A stretch of DNA of 64,000 nucleotides from the NCBI GenBank assembly GCA_018604165.1, contig CP075895.1, positions 2,847,001 to 2,911,000 of the forward strand, read 5' to 3'. Made by a program: the position numbers and the translations under genes. Positions 44,001 through 52,423 of this stretch are shown in pieces; positions within the stretch are counted from its first letter, which is position 1, and every line of letters begins with the position of its first letter. The notes beneath the pieces are model-generated. The model was not told where the DNA came from. It did no database searches and was given only the letters and a program-made list of their open reading frames with translations. This DNA comes from Chitinophagaceae bacterium LGM1 (lineage in GTDB: Bacteria > Bacteroidota > Bacteroidia > Chitinophagales > Chitinophagaceae).

Positions 44001-47000
44001 GGTATACTACTCCCCTGGCTTGTGCAATAACACCTTGTAAAAAATTACCGGTGTTGGATGTGCCGCTGCTGTTATGTGACTCATCCATGATAAATAAGGT
44101 ATCCCGTGCTATTGATTGCAGAAAGGATGGCTTTTCAGGTTTCTTTTCCGGGCTGTTGAACTGGCTATAAGTCGCTACAGCAAAGTCAAATCCAGCAGGC
44201 AATTCACCCTTTTGCATGATGGCTGCCTGTTCGTTATAGGGCAATGCCTGGTAAATGATTTGGCCATCTTCATCTTTGATGTCCGTTTTACTCTCCCTAC
44301 CGTTGACGATAAAAGGTCGCAGATGTCCTGAACCGATTGCGTAGAGGTCACGGTACAAATCCGAAAACAGGTTAGCTTTTTCTGTAAGGAATACCGGCTT
44401 CATGCCCTGATGGCAACTGTACCGTATCATTGCGGCGGCTACACGACCTTTACCGATACCTGTCTGGTCACCGATAATCATGCCTTGCCCCCTGGCTTCC
44501 ACATTATAGATAGCCATCATGACAGCATCAGTTTGTTCTGCCGATAAGGCTTTGCATAAAGCAGTCTTGGTAGCGTAACCCAAACGGTCACGAACAAAGT
44601 TATCCGTATCACCACCTACAGCTTCCTTAATAACAGCCAATGCCTCATGAGTTTCAAAAGCCATGCTGTCCGGCACTTGCGTATCTAATACAATACAGGC
44701 ATTCGATGAGGGCTGGTACGGTGCGCCTAACCCCTCTTTATCTTTCACCTCCCGTTCACTCACGTAATGCAATATGCTGTCCAGTTCACTGTGAGCAAGT
44801 TTTGTCAATGCATCTGTATGATAACGTGCATCCTCTATACATACAGGGTTATAACCTGCATCCTGTAATAGAGCTATTCGTGCAAATAATAAAGCCCTGG
44901 ATGAACCTGCAATAAAATATTTGAACACTTTATTTTCTGCCATCTTGATAATGCCGATGTTGCAAGCCTTAGCCAATGCTTCTGCATCTTCATTGAATGC
45001 GACAAAAGTTTCAGGGGTTTCAAATAAATACAATGCATTATTATCCCGCAACTTATGTTCTTTGAATTGTTCAAATAATGTATCGTGGTCTACTATTGTT
45101 TCGTCTTCCTCTCCCTGTAAAGTTTCTTTCTGAGGTAATGGAAATAATGGTTGTATACCCTTGCATACCTGTAGAAATGTATCGAATGGCAATATTGACA
45201 ATGGCTGTGCTGAACCATTCAACCGGTTACCACTGTGTACAATGGTTTTCAGGTAGGTAATCTTTGCATCCTGCTTTAGCTTCATAGCGGGATAATCTGC
45301 CAATACACCCTCGCTTATAACAATATCCATCGCCATGGCTAAACGAATATTATAGCTGTGGATGATTTGCAGGCATCGCTTTCTGAATGCCACTGCGGAT
45401 AATTGATTAGATCCGGTATGCGTATACGGGTTCGCAGGATGGGGTTGGTATATATCAGCCCCGGACAAGGTATTGAACAAGAGTACATACTCCGTTTTAT
45501 AAGGCAGCTCATAGGCATATTCTTTTTGCATTTGTTGCCGATAATACTGTTCTTCAGCTTGTAAAAACTGTTCCAAGGTCATTTCCCATAGCTGCGTTGC
45601 AGTTAGGCCTGTATCCACCCTTGTTACCGGATGAGAAGCTTTGGCATTATCTGTTAATATAAAACGTACACCCATCGCACGAAACAGGACAGTCAGCTTT
45701 GTAACTTCTTCTTCATCGAGTGTAATATATCCCACATATATACCCTCGCATAAGAAAGTAGTAAGCGTTATATCGGGTAAGAGGTGTTTGATAAAACCTG
45801 TATCCTTTCCATAGACTTCATAATAATCTGCGTTTCGAAGGAATACGATAGCATGATTGTAAAAATCTAAAAGCGGTACATAGTATCCGGCATAGGCCAT
45901 TGCGTACTGATTGTCTTCTGTGCCGCTATCACCCAAAGGCTTTGCACGCAGGGCTTGTAATAATCGTTGTGCTTCACTGTTCATGAAATCATTTATATTT
46001 TGATGTATTGCTGAAGTAGTAGTGTTTGTTGTAGCATCCTGATAAAGGGCTGGTTGCATAGCCTCTCTGACTCGTTGAAACAACGCGTCAAAACTGTTTG
46101 TTACGGTATCTTTCTGTTGGTCGTAACCAGGTGCGGCCCCACCTGGTTTTTCTTTGCGTCCGCTGATAAGTATCAGGCGTGTATTGAAGCCGGTACCTTG
46201 CCTTGTATACAATTGCTTCCCGTTTAACTGTATGACTGCCGCGACATGATAATGGTGATAGAGATAATTAAAAAACAACCTGTTTTTCCCTGCCTTTATG
46301 CGCCCTTTATGGTCCCAGCCTGTATGACCACCTATAATGATAGCCGCCTTGCCACTGCCTGCCATGGTATCCAAAGCATAAATGGCCATCAGGTGTTCCA
46401 AACTTTGGATGGGATAGCCGCTGATGGATACAGGCGTATCAAGTTGCCCGAAAGGCGGGTTGGTAAGCACTGCCATAAAATGGTGACGGACATCAAAAAA
46501 GGGCATAGCTGCATCACGATTCCATACACCTGCAAAACCCTGACCTGAAAGATTTTTACGACGCAGCGCATCTACCTCATTTACATATACACGCTGCGGA
46601 TCGGCAGCCACCGTGAGCAAGCCATTGCCAGCAGAAGGCTCAAAAGCATAACCCCCTTTTTGATGCAGTTGGTCTATACCGCAAAAGACGCCCATCAGGT
46701 ATCCGATAGGGGCGGGTGTGCTGTATTGCTGGAGCAAAATACTTTGTGAGCTACGGTGGGATAAGTTCACCTGGTCATGATAGAGTGTAACCAAACGGTT
46801 GAATTTTTCCGCAACTGTCCATGCAGGCATGTGAGCAATCCTTCTGGCTGTATTCACAATGGCGAGTTCCGTTAATTCTTTTATCGTGTGTTGATCTGAT
46901 ATCTCTATCTCTGCCGCCCGTTTTTCCAGGCTGCGTTTGTTTTGTTTGCTTCTATGCTGTAAATCCTGTTCTACAGTTTGCACAAATAAACCATGATTAT

Positions 47001-47502
47001 CAGTCCCGTGTTCCAGACCAGACATACCTTCATCAGCAAAAGAATAATGCCGCTCTGTTGTTACGATGACATGATCCAGTAATTCAATTTGCAGATATTG
47101 GCAGGCATCACGCAGCTTTCGGGTCATTTCTTTGTCCGCATCGGAAGGGCTTGCCTGCCCGGATGGATGATTGTGCGCCACGATTATCGCCGTGGACAGA
47201 CATTTGAGAGCAGCACCCAGTATGATACGTGTATCAGCCATGGTAGCTTGTATCGTCCCTTTCGTATGGCGGTAATAACCTATGATTTCTTTGGCTGCAT
47301 TCAGGTAGAGTACAATAAAGTACTCCTGCATTTCTATTTCACCATGTTGAAAAATACTGCGGATAAACACGGCGACATCATGGCTGCTGTAAATAGTCCC
47401 TAAAAAAGGTTTTTGATGACGCGTATAGCGTATGTTTAACTCAGGGACACCTGCCGGTGCTACTGAACCGAGTACAATGGCAGGCTGAGATGTATATACC
47501 AT
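41023..47502 (-). CDS. Polyvalent RadC-methyltransferase-helicase protein (DarB-like)
   Basis: This 2159-residue protein has three parts. The first is a RadC/JAB domain at ~30-160 with HNHPSG (H110, H112), D123 and E60. The second is an N6-adenine-type methyltransferase at ~260-450 with FEPSAGNG (~287) and LTNPPFG (~349). The third is a superfamily 2 helicase of the strawberry-notch class at ~980-1600, with GDQTGIGKGR (~1014), MDESHNSSG (~1139) and QKRGRINRTGQ (~1554). The methyltransferase-helicase order resembles phage P1 DarB, which is packaged in the virion and protects incoming DNA from restriction. Such large multi-domain proteins are called polyvalent proteins in phages and conjugative elements. 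By analogy it would enter with the DNA; that is inference. Confidence 0.88.
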   Translation of the reverse strand: MVYTSQPAIVLGSVAPAGVPELNIRYTRHQKPFLGTIYSSHDVAVFIRSIFQHGEIEMQEYFIVLYLNAAKEIIGYYRHTKGTIQATMADTRIILGAALKCLSTAIIVAHNHPSGQASPSDADKEMTRKLRDACQYLQIELLDHVIVTTERHYSFADEGMSGLEHGTDNHGLFVQTVEQDLQHRSKQNKRSLEKRAAEIEISDQHTIKELTELAIVNTARRIAHMPAWTVAEKFNRLVTLYHDQVNLSHRSSQSILLQQYSTPAPIGYLMGVFCGIDQLHQKGGYAFEPSAGNGLLTVAADPQRVYVNEVDALRRKNLSGQGFAGVWNRDAAMPFFDVRHHFMAVLTNPPFGQLDTPVSISGYPIQSLEHLMAIYALDTMAGSGKAAIIIGGHTGWDHKGRIKAGKNRLFFNYLYHHYHVAAVIQLNGKQLYTRQGTGFNTRLILISGRKEKPGGAAPGYDQQKDTVTNSFDALFQRVREAMQPALYQDATTNTTTSAIHQNINDFMNSEAQRLLQALRAKPLGDSGTEDNQYAMAYAGYYVPLLDFYNHAIVFLRNADYYEVYGKDTGFIKHLLPDITLTTFLCEGIYVGYITLDEEEVTKLTVLFRAMGVRFILTDNAKASHPVTRVDTGLTATQLWEMTLEQFLQAEEQYYRQQMQKEYAYELPYKTEYVLLFNTLSGADIYQPHPANPYTHTGSNQLSAVAFRKRCLQIIHSYNIRLAMAMDIVISEGVLADYPAMKLKQDAKITYLKTIVHSGNRLNGSAQPLSILPFDTFLQVCKGIQPLFPLPQKETLQGEEDETIVDHDTLFEQFKEHKLRDNNALYLFETPETFVAFNEDAEALAKACNIGIIKMAENKVFKYFIAGSSRALLFARIALLQDAGYNPVCIEDARYHTDALTKLAHSELDSILHYVSEREVKDKEGLGAPYQPSSNACIVLDTQVPDSMAFETHEALAVIKEAVGGDTDNFVRDRLGYATKTALCKALSAEQTDAVMMAIYNVEARGQGMIIGDQTGIGKGRVAAAMIRYSCHQGMKPVFLTEKANLFSDLYRDLYAIGSGHLRPFIVNGRESKTDIKDEDGQIIYQALPYNEQAAIMQKGELPAGFDFAVATYSQFNSPEKKPEKPSFLQSIARDTLFIMDESHNSSGTSNTGNFLQGVIAQARGVVYLSATFAKRPDNMPIYAAKTAISDCNMSRDQLVDAIQRGGVALQEVLSSQLVAEGQMIRRERSFEGVEVNYISLQEQAQEHAAIADNITGIIRDIISFQKDYIDSIVEELDTIAVAEGKGVDMREGTGKAGVDNTPYFSKVFNIINQMLFSIKATAVAERAIERLKEGKKPVIAFSSTMGSFLEDMTDEKGLPVSDGSVIVPDFSEVLRRGLDGVMRYTEKDVNGSALYKAFEITELPPEAQAVYNDIRKRIEEIATGISISPIDVVIQKIKAAGYTVAEVTGRKYELQWLEADNPLYDILPDNSSGKRKQAGSVMHKAMVALRKKLNTNDAFREFNNNEVDVLLINQSGSTGASAHAIATSKVTRDMVRQRVMIVLQAELDINTEVQKRGRINRTGQLLKPIYDYMTSAIPAELRLMMMLQKKLKSLDANTASNQKQSSKILDVPDFLNKYGDRVVKEYLLENPAVNRMLDDPLRLKNTTDSDGGETQLLENAAHKVSGRVAVLSVKMQQEFYAEITERYNDYVAYMQQIGEYDLEMEAMNLEAETVNSKIVKMGSGSGSVFSEDSILETVQANVLRKPFTATELDNLLKEALQGEDADKIRQDIIRDYNEETAMAADIEEKELSERYSELHKRIPLEKKFQRLKTDVERTAYYHDRTQQLEEAHVKALKQLHEKATARKFYLEKLFRFFYIGRNLSFPVNNGSGYSEYVPTVFLGFVIDWKRKNPFLPSKIKLRFALANSNKYFAMPASFDDIDKIIGASAELPKLTQEQILQNWGTYIQQNNADRKTRHIVTGNLLQAFSDFRGKLVNYTTIDGKIEKGILLPDNWIMDEQVQDKVSIPVIKALSLIKSITTGHSIVTTTGIGFVRQPDNYKIIVPMSRKVAGDIYLDKDLLVLVEGNNFNRVADRMVAQLPLHAIEDFVRIIQDRHTCSVMVSRYQFNQMEKQTTAYRNRKPIRPPGDEKELPDEDLELLQLEAEALKLTLRLKLRLTA

Positions 47503-47534
47503 AAAGGCTGTATAATGGTTATATGCTTAGTTGT

Positions 47535-48200
47535 TTATACGGCGGAGAAGAAAAAAAAAGCCAGTATGGTGGCTATTCCCGTTGCCGCTTCACCTACATT
47601 GTCGGGGTCTTCTTTGACAGCAGTAATGACTTCAGTGGTTTTGTCTTTCAGGGCTTTTACAAATTGATCCGTTGTAAATACCAGGCTTCGGATAGCAACA
47701 GGCGTGCTGCTCCATACATATTGTTTAAATTCAGCCATTGTAATTTTTCCATCCCTGACCTTGTTGATGGCCGGGTTCTGTTTGGCAATCAACGATGCGG
47801 GGAGTTTACGACTGGCAAACACATAGCCATCACCCCGACCCATGGCAGACGGGAAAAATGTAACGAGGTACACATCAAAATAGCTGTGCATTTTACCGCG
47901 ATAGGGTGCGAAGTATTTTTTTACCCACTCAAGCTGTTGCAGGTGATTGTATTGCAAAACCGTTTTCGGCGCGCCGGGAAAACCCGAGGCTTTTGTCCAT
48001 TGCAACAGCCCCGCAGCAATCAGCCTTCCATACTGTATATTTTCAGCACGGGCGTTCATCCTGCTTTCTGCATACATGACCTGCATCAGCCAGTTAGGGT
48101 TTATACCCAACCAGTCTGCGATCTCCGTTACTTTTTTTTCAAATGCCGGACGTATACCCACAGGTATGTTGGGATGGTCAATATGAATGAGTTGCGTCAT
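47535..48200 (-). CDS. Lytic transglycosylase-like protein with C-terminal membrane anchor
   Basis: This 221-residue protein has a lysozyme-like fold in residues ~15-150, with a catalytic-type glutamate in VMYAESRMNARAEN and the downstream GLLQWT motif (AAGLLQWTKASGFPG), as in SLT and phage transglycosylases. A hydrophobic C-terminal segment (TGIATILAFFFFSAV) follows and could anchor it in a membrane. There is no signal peptide. Soluble exolysins of phages are not usually tail-anchored, so a virion-internal membrane or inner-membrane location is plausible. It lies 33 bp upstream of the polyvalent gene, in the same operon as a second transglycosylase. Confidence 0.75.
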   Translation of the reverse strand: MTQLIHIDHPNIPVGIRPAFEKKVTEIADWLGINPNWLMQVMYAESRMNARAENIQYGRLIAAGLLQWTKASGFPGAPKTVLQYNHLQQLEWVKKYFAPYRGKMHSYFDVYLVTFFPSAMGRGDGYVFASRKLPASLIAKQNPAINKVRDGKITMAEFKQYVWSSTPVAIRSLVFTTDQFVKALKDKTTEVITAVKEDPDNVGEAATGIATILAFFFFSAV

Positions 48201-48216
48201 TTTTTACTATTCTTTG

Positions 48217-48789
48217 TTATATAATCACCAAACGGCTGTGTGCAGGGATAAGCCCTTTCTGCCATACGATATGTGCATATTCAACCGAGTCATTGCCGCC
48301 TTTGATAAATGATGGTCTGCGTGCGTGCACAATAATCCACTTCGGCATATGCGCTAGCCAAAAAGATTTTCGTTTCAATGAACCGAGAAAATTCAGCCGC
48401 AACAACATACCTACATATCCACCCGGCCTGACCTCTGATAAGGCTTTTTGTATAAACGCGATGGCTACACTAAATGGTGGATTAGTAAAAACGGCATCAA
48501 ATTTCCCCGGGCTCTCCCATTGCAGGTAATCTTTTTTGATAGCTGCCCTGCTATCCATGCGAATATCCAATGTGGATACAGTACAATTACCGATGGATGA
48601 TAAGTACGAAGGGTAGGGCATGGGGGTAGTGCGGTCGCCACCTGCTGAAGGATCAAGGATTTGCGCTTCAGATAAACAGAATTTCGGCTCGAGTAAACGA
48701 AATACTGCAAAAAAATCTGCCACCGTGTGCAAAGGCGTTACATAATAGTCGTTATCATTTCTGATAGCAGTACGGTTTGTAGAACTCAT
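48217..48789 (-). CDS. Small DNA adenine methyltransferase-like protein
   Basis: This 190-residue protein has ILDPSAGGD (SAM-binding loop) and VFTNPPFS (DPPY-like catalytic motif IV with NPPF) in the order of N6-adenine methyltransferases. A later stretch, LLRLNFLGSLKRKSFW, is typical of compact phage Dam-like enzymes. The N-terminus reads NDNDYYVTP, also seen in such phage methylases. It lacks a recognisable target-recognition domain. It sits between the two transglycosylase genes and could modify element DNA against restriction, complementing the giant protein. Confidence 0.75.
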   Translation of the reverse strand: MSSTNRTAIRNDNDYYVTPLHTVADFFAVFRLLEPKFCLSEAQILDPSAGGDRTTPMPYPSYLSSIGNCTVSTLDIRMDSRAAIKKDYLQWESPGKFDAVFTNPPFSVAIAFIQKALSEVRPGGYVGMLLRLNFLGSLKRKSFWLAHMPKWIIVHARRPSFIKGGNDSVEYAHIVWQKGLIPAHSRLVII

Positions 48790-48804
48790 CTTCTAATAGT
48801 TGAT

Positions 48805-49524
48805 TCAGACCAGCCTGTATTTGTTGTTAAATAATAAATCAAAAGCACCTCCCTGTCCGCAGAATTTCAGGATATGTCTGCTAGTCTCCCGTTTTTTCGA
48901 TACGGATAGCCTTGACTGATGTATCATATTTACCAGGCTGTCTGTATCTGCAACCGGTATTTTATAAAATGAATGGTTAGGGCCTGTATTATACGCACTC
49001 ATAATTTTATCCAGTCTTACAACGTCCCCGTCAATAAACTTGGGATGCTGACAGAGAAACTGTAAATACAATGACCCCATCAACACATTGAATTCCGCAC
49101 CTTTTGCTGTAGCTGATTTAGCAAGTGCAAAAGCTGCATCAGGCTGTACTTTGCCACCCTTACCGAAAGCCGGAAAAGATTGCTGAATTATGGGTATGGC
49201 TTTGGCAATGATTGCCGCCGGTGCAGCCCATTTTTTTCCGTCTGCATACATAGTACCTTGCAGGTAATCCAGGCAGGCAGCCACTGTCATTTTTCCTACC
49301 TGCATCAAGCCGACATAGGATGTATTGGTTGTCTTTTGGTTACCGCCGCTTTCTACAGCAGCTTTGGCAACTAATAAGGCCAGCGGCAATCCAGTAACAT
49401 CAGCCGCCTGTATGAAATAAGGCAGCCAGTTGTTTTTGATACGCCCAAAGAAACGTACCATATCCGTTTGAGTGAACGGGTTAGGCAAATGAATGGAAGG
49501 AAAAGATTGCGTTCTTAAAATCAT
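48805..49524 (-). CDS. SLT-type lytic transglycosylase
   Basis: This 239-residue protein shows the three family motifs of lytic transglycosylases: catalytic Glu in AKAAVESGGNQ, GLMQV (YVGLMQVGKMT), and AYNTG (IMSAYNTGPNHS). These cleave the glycan strands of peptidoglycan with formation of 1,6-anhydro ends. No signal peptide is present, so it would depend on the particle, a holin or lysis for access to the wall. It follows the methylase gene by 15 bp in transcription order (methylase downstream). A virion-borne role in local wall opening during genome entry fits the neighbours. Confidence 0.82.
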   Translation of the reverse strand: MILRTQSFPSIHLPNPFTQTDMVRFFGRIKNNWLPYFIQAADVTGLPLALLVAKAAVESGGNQKTTNTSYVGLMQVGKMTVAACLDYLQGTMYADGKKWAAPAAIIAKAIPIIQQSFPAFGKGGKVQPDAAFALAKSATAKGAEFNVLMGSLYLQFLCQHPKFIDGDVVRLDKIMSAYNTGPNHSFYKIPVADTDSLVNMIHQSRLSVSKKRETSRHILKFCGQGGAFDLLFNNKYRLV

Positions 49525-49577
49525 GTTCTACAAGATGGTTGTGTTCCGACAGCCAGGCCGATAGTGCACCCACGGGC

Positions 49578-50603
49578 TTACCTGCCGCTTTTCTTTTGAG
49601 TAGGAGCGGGTTGTCTTGCTACTATAGGTTGCTGTTTTACTGGTTTTTGCCTCACGGACGTTTTAACGACCGGCTTGCGTAAAACTGCTTTCCCCGTAAT
49701 GATTTGTTTATACAGCCCTTCTGATACTTCAGACAGACCGTATCTTTTACGGATGGCAGCTAATGTGGCAGTACCGAAATAACCGGTAGCTGACACACCG
49801 ATGCGGCGTTGCAATTCTTTCACATAGATATTGCTGCTACCCATGCGCAAAGGGAAATAGCGTACCGGGCGTGCTACAGCGGGACTAACTGTTTTCATGT
49901 TTGAAACAGGCACAGGTTGTGTGACCCGCATACCCGGTTTAGATGATATGATTGGTTGATTTCGCATAGATGGTTTTTGAGTGGTCTTCAGCAGGGGTTT
50001 ATGAGCAGACTGCTTAGCGGATGGATCTGCGTATGCTTTAATACTGTGTTTGTTGCGCGCGGTATTGTCAAAACGGTTTTGTTTGGAGTTATATGCCCCG
50101 GGTCTGTATGCTACAGACATATTGCCAGGCAATGCATTGGAAGTATTGCCGGGATGATAACCTTGTTGCTTACCACTTACATATAGCGGTTCAGTATTGG
50201 TGTAGACAGTATCATCATTACTTGCTTCGCCATCCTCTTCGCTGCCGCTATTACGATAGGTATCCTGCTCTTCCGTACCATAGCCGGTATCATAAAACGC
50301 CTGTTCGTTGTTCACCGGTAAATCACGCTCTTCATCTTCCGTTATCTCTCGCAAGGCATCTGTATCACGCTCCGTATTTTTACGCTGTGGTGAGGTTGAC
50401 CGTGTATAAGATGGTGCAGGCATAGGATTAATCTGTCCCGGTGCTATTGGCTCCTTCGTTTCCAATGTTACATTACCTGCTGCCTCAGCACCAGGCGTGG
50501 CAGGTGCGGCATTTGCTTTCTTTTTCACACCTGCTATCAATAACAATACACCCGCACCGATACCCACCGGGAGCAGCCATCCGTTTTTATTTTGTTCTTT
50601 CAT
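49578..50603 (-). CDS. Membrane-anchored protein with C-terminal peptidoglycan-binding domain
   Basis: This 341-residue protein has a membrane helix at about residues 10-26 (LLPVGIGAGVLLLIAGV) followed by a basic KKK. A long low-complexity, Pro/Ser/Asn-rich spacer runs from about 30 to 245. A PG_binding_1-like domain follows at ~245-300 (FPLRMGSSNIYVKELQRRIG, TGYFGTATLAAIRKRYG), then a basic tail rich in Lys/Gln. It resembles a spike or rod tethered in a membrane and reaching for peptidoglycan. It overlaps the preceding gene by 4 bp. A paralogue with two such domains lies at 52865-53542. Confidence 0.72.
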   Translation of the reverse strand: MKEQNKNGWLLPVGIGAGVLLLIAGVKKKANAAPATPGAEAAGNVTLETKEPIAPGQINPMPAPSYTRSTSPQRKNTERDTDALREITEDEERDLPVNNEQAFYDTGYGTEEQDTYRNSGSEEDGEASNDDTVYTNTEPLYVSGKQQGYHPGNTSNALPGNMSVAYRPGAYNSKQNRFDNTARNKHSIKAYADPSAKQSAHKPLLKTTQKPSMRNQPIISSKPGMRVTQPVPVSNMKTVSPAVARPVRYFPLRMGSSNIYVKELQRRIGVSATGYFGTATLAAIRKRYGLSEVSEGLYKQIITGKAVLRKPVVKTSVRQKPVKQQPIVARQPAPTQKKSGR

Positions 50604-51235
50604 CTGTCGACCTGTATCGTTTGTGAATAATAAATATGCGCATGAGGGTTTTTGAAATACACCCGTTGCTCCAGTATTTTACGGCTGAATATCCATAGCC
50701 ATCTGCGTTTGCGCCTGCGGAATACAACCTGCGTCATGGTATCCCGACTACTGATATACAGCACCTGCCTGTCACCTGATGCGTACCCTGATACATCATA
50801 GTATGCATCCCTGTAATTAAATACCCGGAACTGCAATGTATCAAGCGGTATTGCTGGTGTCGTTATTCCTTTAGGGGCGATAGCAATACTATCCTTCAGT
50901 TGGGCAAAAATTCTTTGTTGTACACCGAAAGCCACAGTAGATGCGGATTGTACCACACGCGGCCTGATCCCTGACTGCCGGACTTCAGCAAGTATTGATG
51001 GGAATAAATTAAAAAATTCTTTTTGCCTTAGTTGCAATACCCCTGTTTGTGAAGCAATACGGCCATTAGACAGCAGGATTTTTTCCTGGCTTTGCTGTAA
51101 CAATTCCTGGTTGCGGTTCATCCGTGTTATCTCCTGCTGGAAAGAGCGTGTTTGCCATATCAGCAGTATCACGATGGTGAGTAATAGCAGGCACCATGTT
51201 ATCGGGAATTTGAAAAGGCGGAATAGTTTTATCAT
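50600..51235 (-). CDS. Single-pass membrane protein
   Basis: This 211-residue protein has an N-terminal membrane helix (FPITWCLLLLTIVILLIWQ), a short coiled-coil-like region (QEITRMNRNQELLQQSQEK), and a C-terminal beta-rich part. Near the end lies a basic cluster (FRRRKRRWLWIF). The start at 51235 places a 170-bp overlap with the upstream 132-aa gene, so one of the two may be shorter than drawn; the membrane helix here favours this start. The stop overlaps the next gene. The family is not recognised; it resembles the many one-helix proteins of this operon. Confidence 0.6.
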   Translation of the reverse strand: MIKLFRLFKFPITWCLLLLTIVILLIWQTRSFQQEITRMNRNQELLQQSQEKILLSNGRIASQTGVLQLRQKEFFNLFPSILAEVRQSGIRPRVVQSASTVAFGVQQRIFAQLKDSIAIAPKGITTPAIPLDTLQFRVFNYRDAYYDVSGYASGDRQVLYISSRDTMTQVVFRRRKRRWLWIFSRKILEQRVYFKNPHAHIYYSQTIQVDR

Positions 51236-51464
51236 TGTTTGTTTTTTGAAATGAATAGGTTGTTAAAAAAATATAGAGCATAACACCGGCTATACGTATC
51301 ATAGCTTGTTGCCGTAACGTGAATCCAAGAGCAGCAATCAATTCAAAATGCTCGTTAATCAGCAAGCTGCAACTATACAAAGCGGTCATCAACACCCATC
51401 GCCATACATAGATACGAGGGGTAGCTGCTGTGAGCCTGCGGATAAGCGGTGTATACAATTTCAT
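51066..51464 (-). CDS. Small two-helix membrane protein, possible holin-like
   Basis: This 132-residue protein has hydrophobic segments at about 20-37 and 53-70 (WVLMTALYSCSLLI and IRIAGVMLYIFLTTYSF) separated by a polar loop. A polar, proline-rich tail follows. Two-helix topology with a charged tail is compatible with a phage holin, but no family motif confirms that. The last 170 bp overlap the next gene in another frame, which is unusually long; the tail may be spurious or the downstream start later. It follows a 13-bp hairpin that separates it from the spike-like gene. Confidence 0.5.
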   Translation of the reverse strand: MKLYTPLIRRLTAATPRIYVWRWVLMTALYSCSLLINEHFELIAALGFTLRQQAMIRIAGVMLYIFLTTYSFQKTNNDKTIPPFQIPDNMVPAITHHRDTADMANTLFPAGDNTDEPQPGIVTAKPGKNPAV

Positions 51465-51479
51465 ACAATATCATTGAAA

Positions 51480-51519
51480 CAGCAGGCAGGGTAAGATTAT
51501 ATACCGACCCTGCCTGCTG
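51480..51519 (-). other. 13-bp intra-operon hairpin
   Basis: A perfect 13-bp stem CAGCAGGCAGGGT/ACCCTGCCTGCTG (51480-51492 and 51507-51519) closes a 14-nt loop between the stop of the spike-like gene (51525) and the start of the next (51464). On the minus strand the stem is followed by only three T, so it may attenuate, stabilise or process the transcript rather than end it. Confidence 0.6.
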
Positions 51520-51524
51520 AAAAA

Positions 51525-52379
51525 TTAACTCACCGGTACACCGGGCTTAAGACGATAGTCGACGATGATTTTTTCTGGGTATCCTTCGGTAAATCCGCCT
51601 GCGAGCACGATACCATTCGGTAAGCCCGCATTGTTATACCTATAATCCATCATGTGTTCCAGGCGCAGCCCGTTACGATATACTTTGATACTGGCGGTAT
51701 CAATCTGGGATATAGCGTAGCTCAGGTTCACATGGTCACCGCTGACCAGGTCACGGAATACTTCTGTTAATTCGTTTGTCTGTCCGACTGTTCCGGCAGA
51801 CTTGGGCACCCATTGGTTATTGACACTATCCCAGGCCAACACAACACCAGAGCCTTTCAGGGCTTCCTGATTAACTACATCTAATGAAACAGCCACATCT
51901 TCCAGCGCATCCAGGTTACGTGGTATACTATCCAGCAATACTTGTGACAGCGTTGCACTCAACGGGCTCTGCGGCGTACCATTGCCTGAGAATATGATTT
52001 GTTCCGTGTTTTGTGTAACGGTCGCCAGTAAGGCTGTCAGATCGACCGGATAGGTCGTTCCATCTGATTCAGTAATAATCAGACGATATACGCCGGTACT
52101 GGGATTTTCCAATCTCGCATCCGCCACGTTAATATCTGTCTGGCTGAAATTCAGTGGTGTAGATACCACCTGCTGGTTACCATCTTCGGGGGTATACTTT
52201 ACCACAAGGTGGCCGTTTACTACTTCAACCGAATTCAGCCTCGTAATGGTCTCCGTTGCTTTGACGACAGCATCAATACCTGCGTACTGCAATTCGCCAT
52301 TGCCATCAGAAAGCGGCACGTATTTATTACCCGGTGCTTTCTGGATTTGTTTGTCTAATCTGATTCTTGTTTCTGCCAT
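51525..52379 (-). CDS. Spike/fibre-like protein
   Basis: This 284-residue protein is soluble, with no signal peptide. The C-terminal part (ASIKVYRNGLRLEHMMDYRY, then GYPEKIIVDYRL) matches the strand pattern often found at the ends of phage tail-fibre and spike proteins (a 'V-x-x-NG-x-x-x...DY' module that closes with 'D-x-I-x-V-x-Y'). The N-terminal region is repetitive beta (VEVVNGHLVVKYTPEDG, STGVYRLIITESDGTTYPVD). It lies next to a second small protein with the same type of end module (52424-52810). It is likely a receptor-binding component of the particle. No tail genes accompany it. Confidence 0.6.
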   Translation of the reverse strand: MAETRIRLDKQIQKAPGNKYVPLSDGNGELQYAGIDAVVKATETITRLNSVEVVNGHLVVKYTPEDGNQQVVSTPLNFSQTDINVADARLENPSTGVYRLIITESDGTTYPVDLTALLATVTQNTEQIIFSGNGTPQSPLSATLSQVLLDSIPRNLDALEDVAVSLDVVNQEALKGSGVVLAWDSVNNQWVPKSAGTVGQTNELTEVFRDLVSGDHVNLSYAISQIDTASIKVYRNGLRLEHMMDYRYNNAGLPNGIVLAGGFTEGYPEKIIVDYRLKPGVPVS

Positions 52380-52423
52380 TGCTGAAATTGATTTTTAATT
52401 GTTATGAAAAATTGACCGGTCAC

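Noticed and set aside
47523-48224. 233-codon plus-strand open frame opposite the first transglycosylase
   Set aside because: It lies entirely antisense to a gene with clear lysozyme-like motifs, and its translation is low-complexity, rich in aromatic and basic residues, with no domain.
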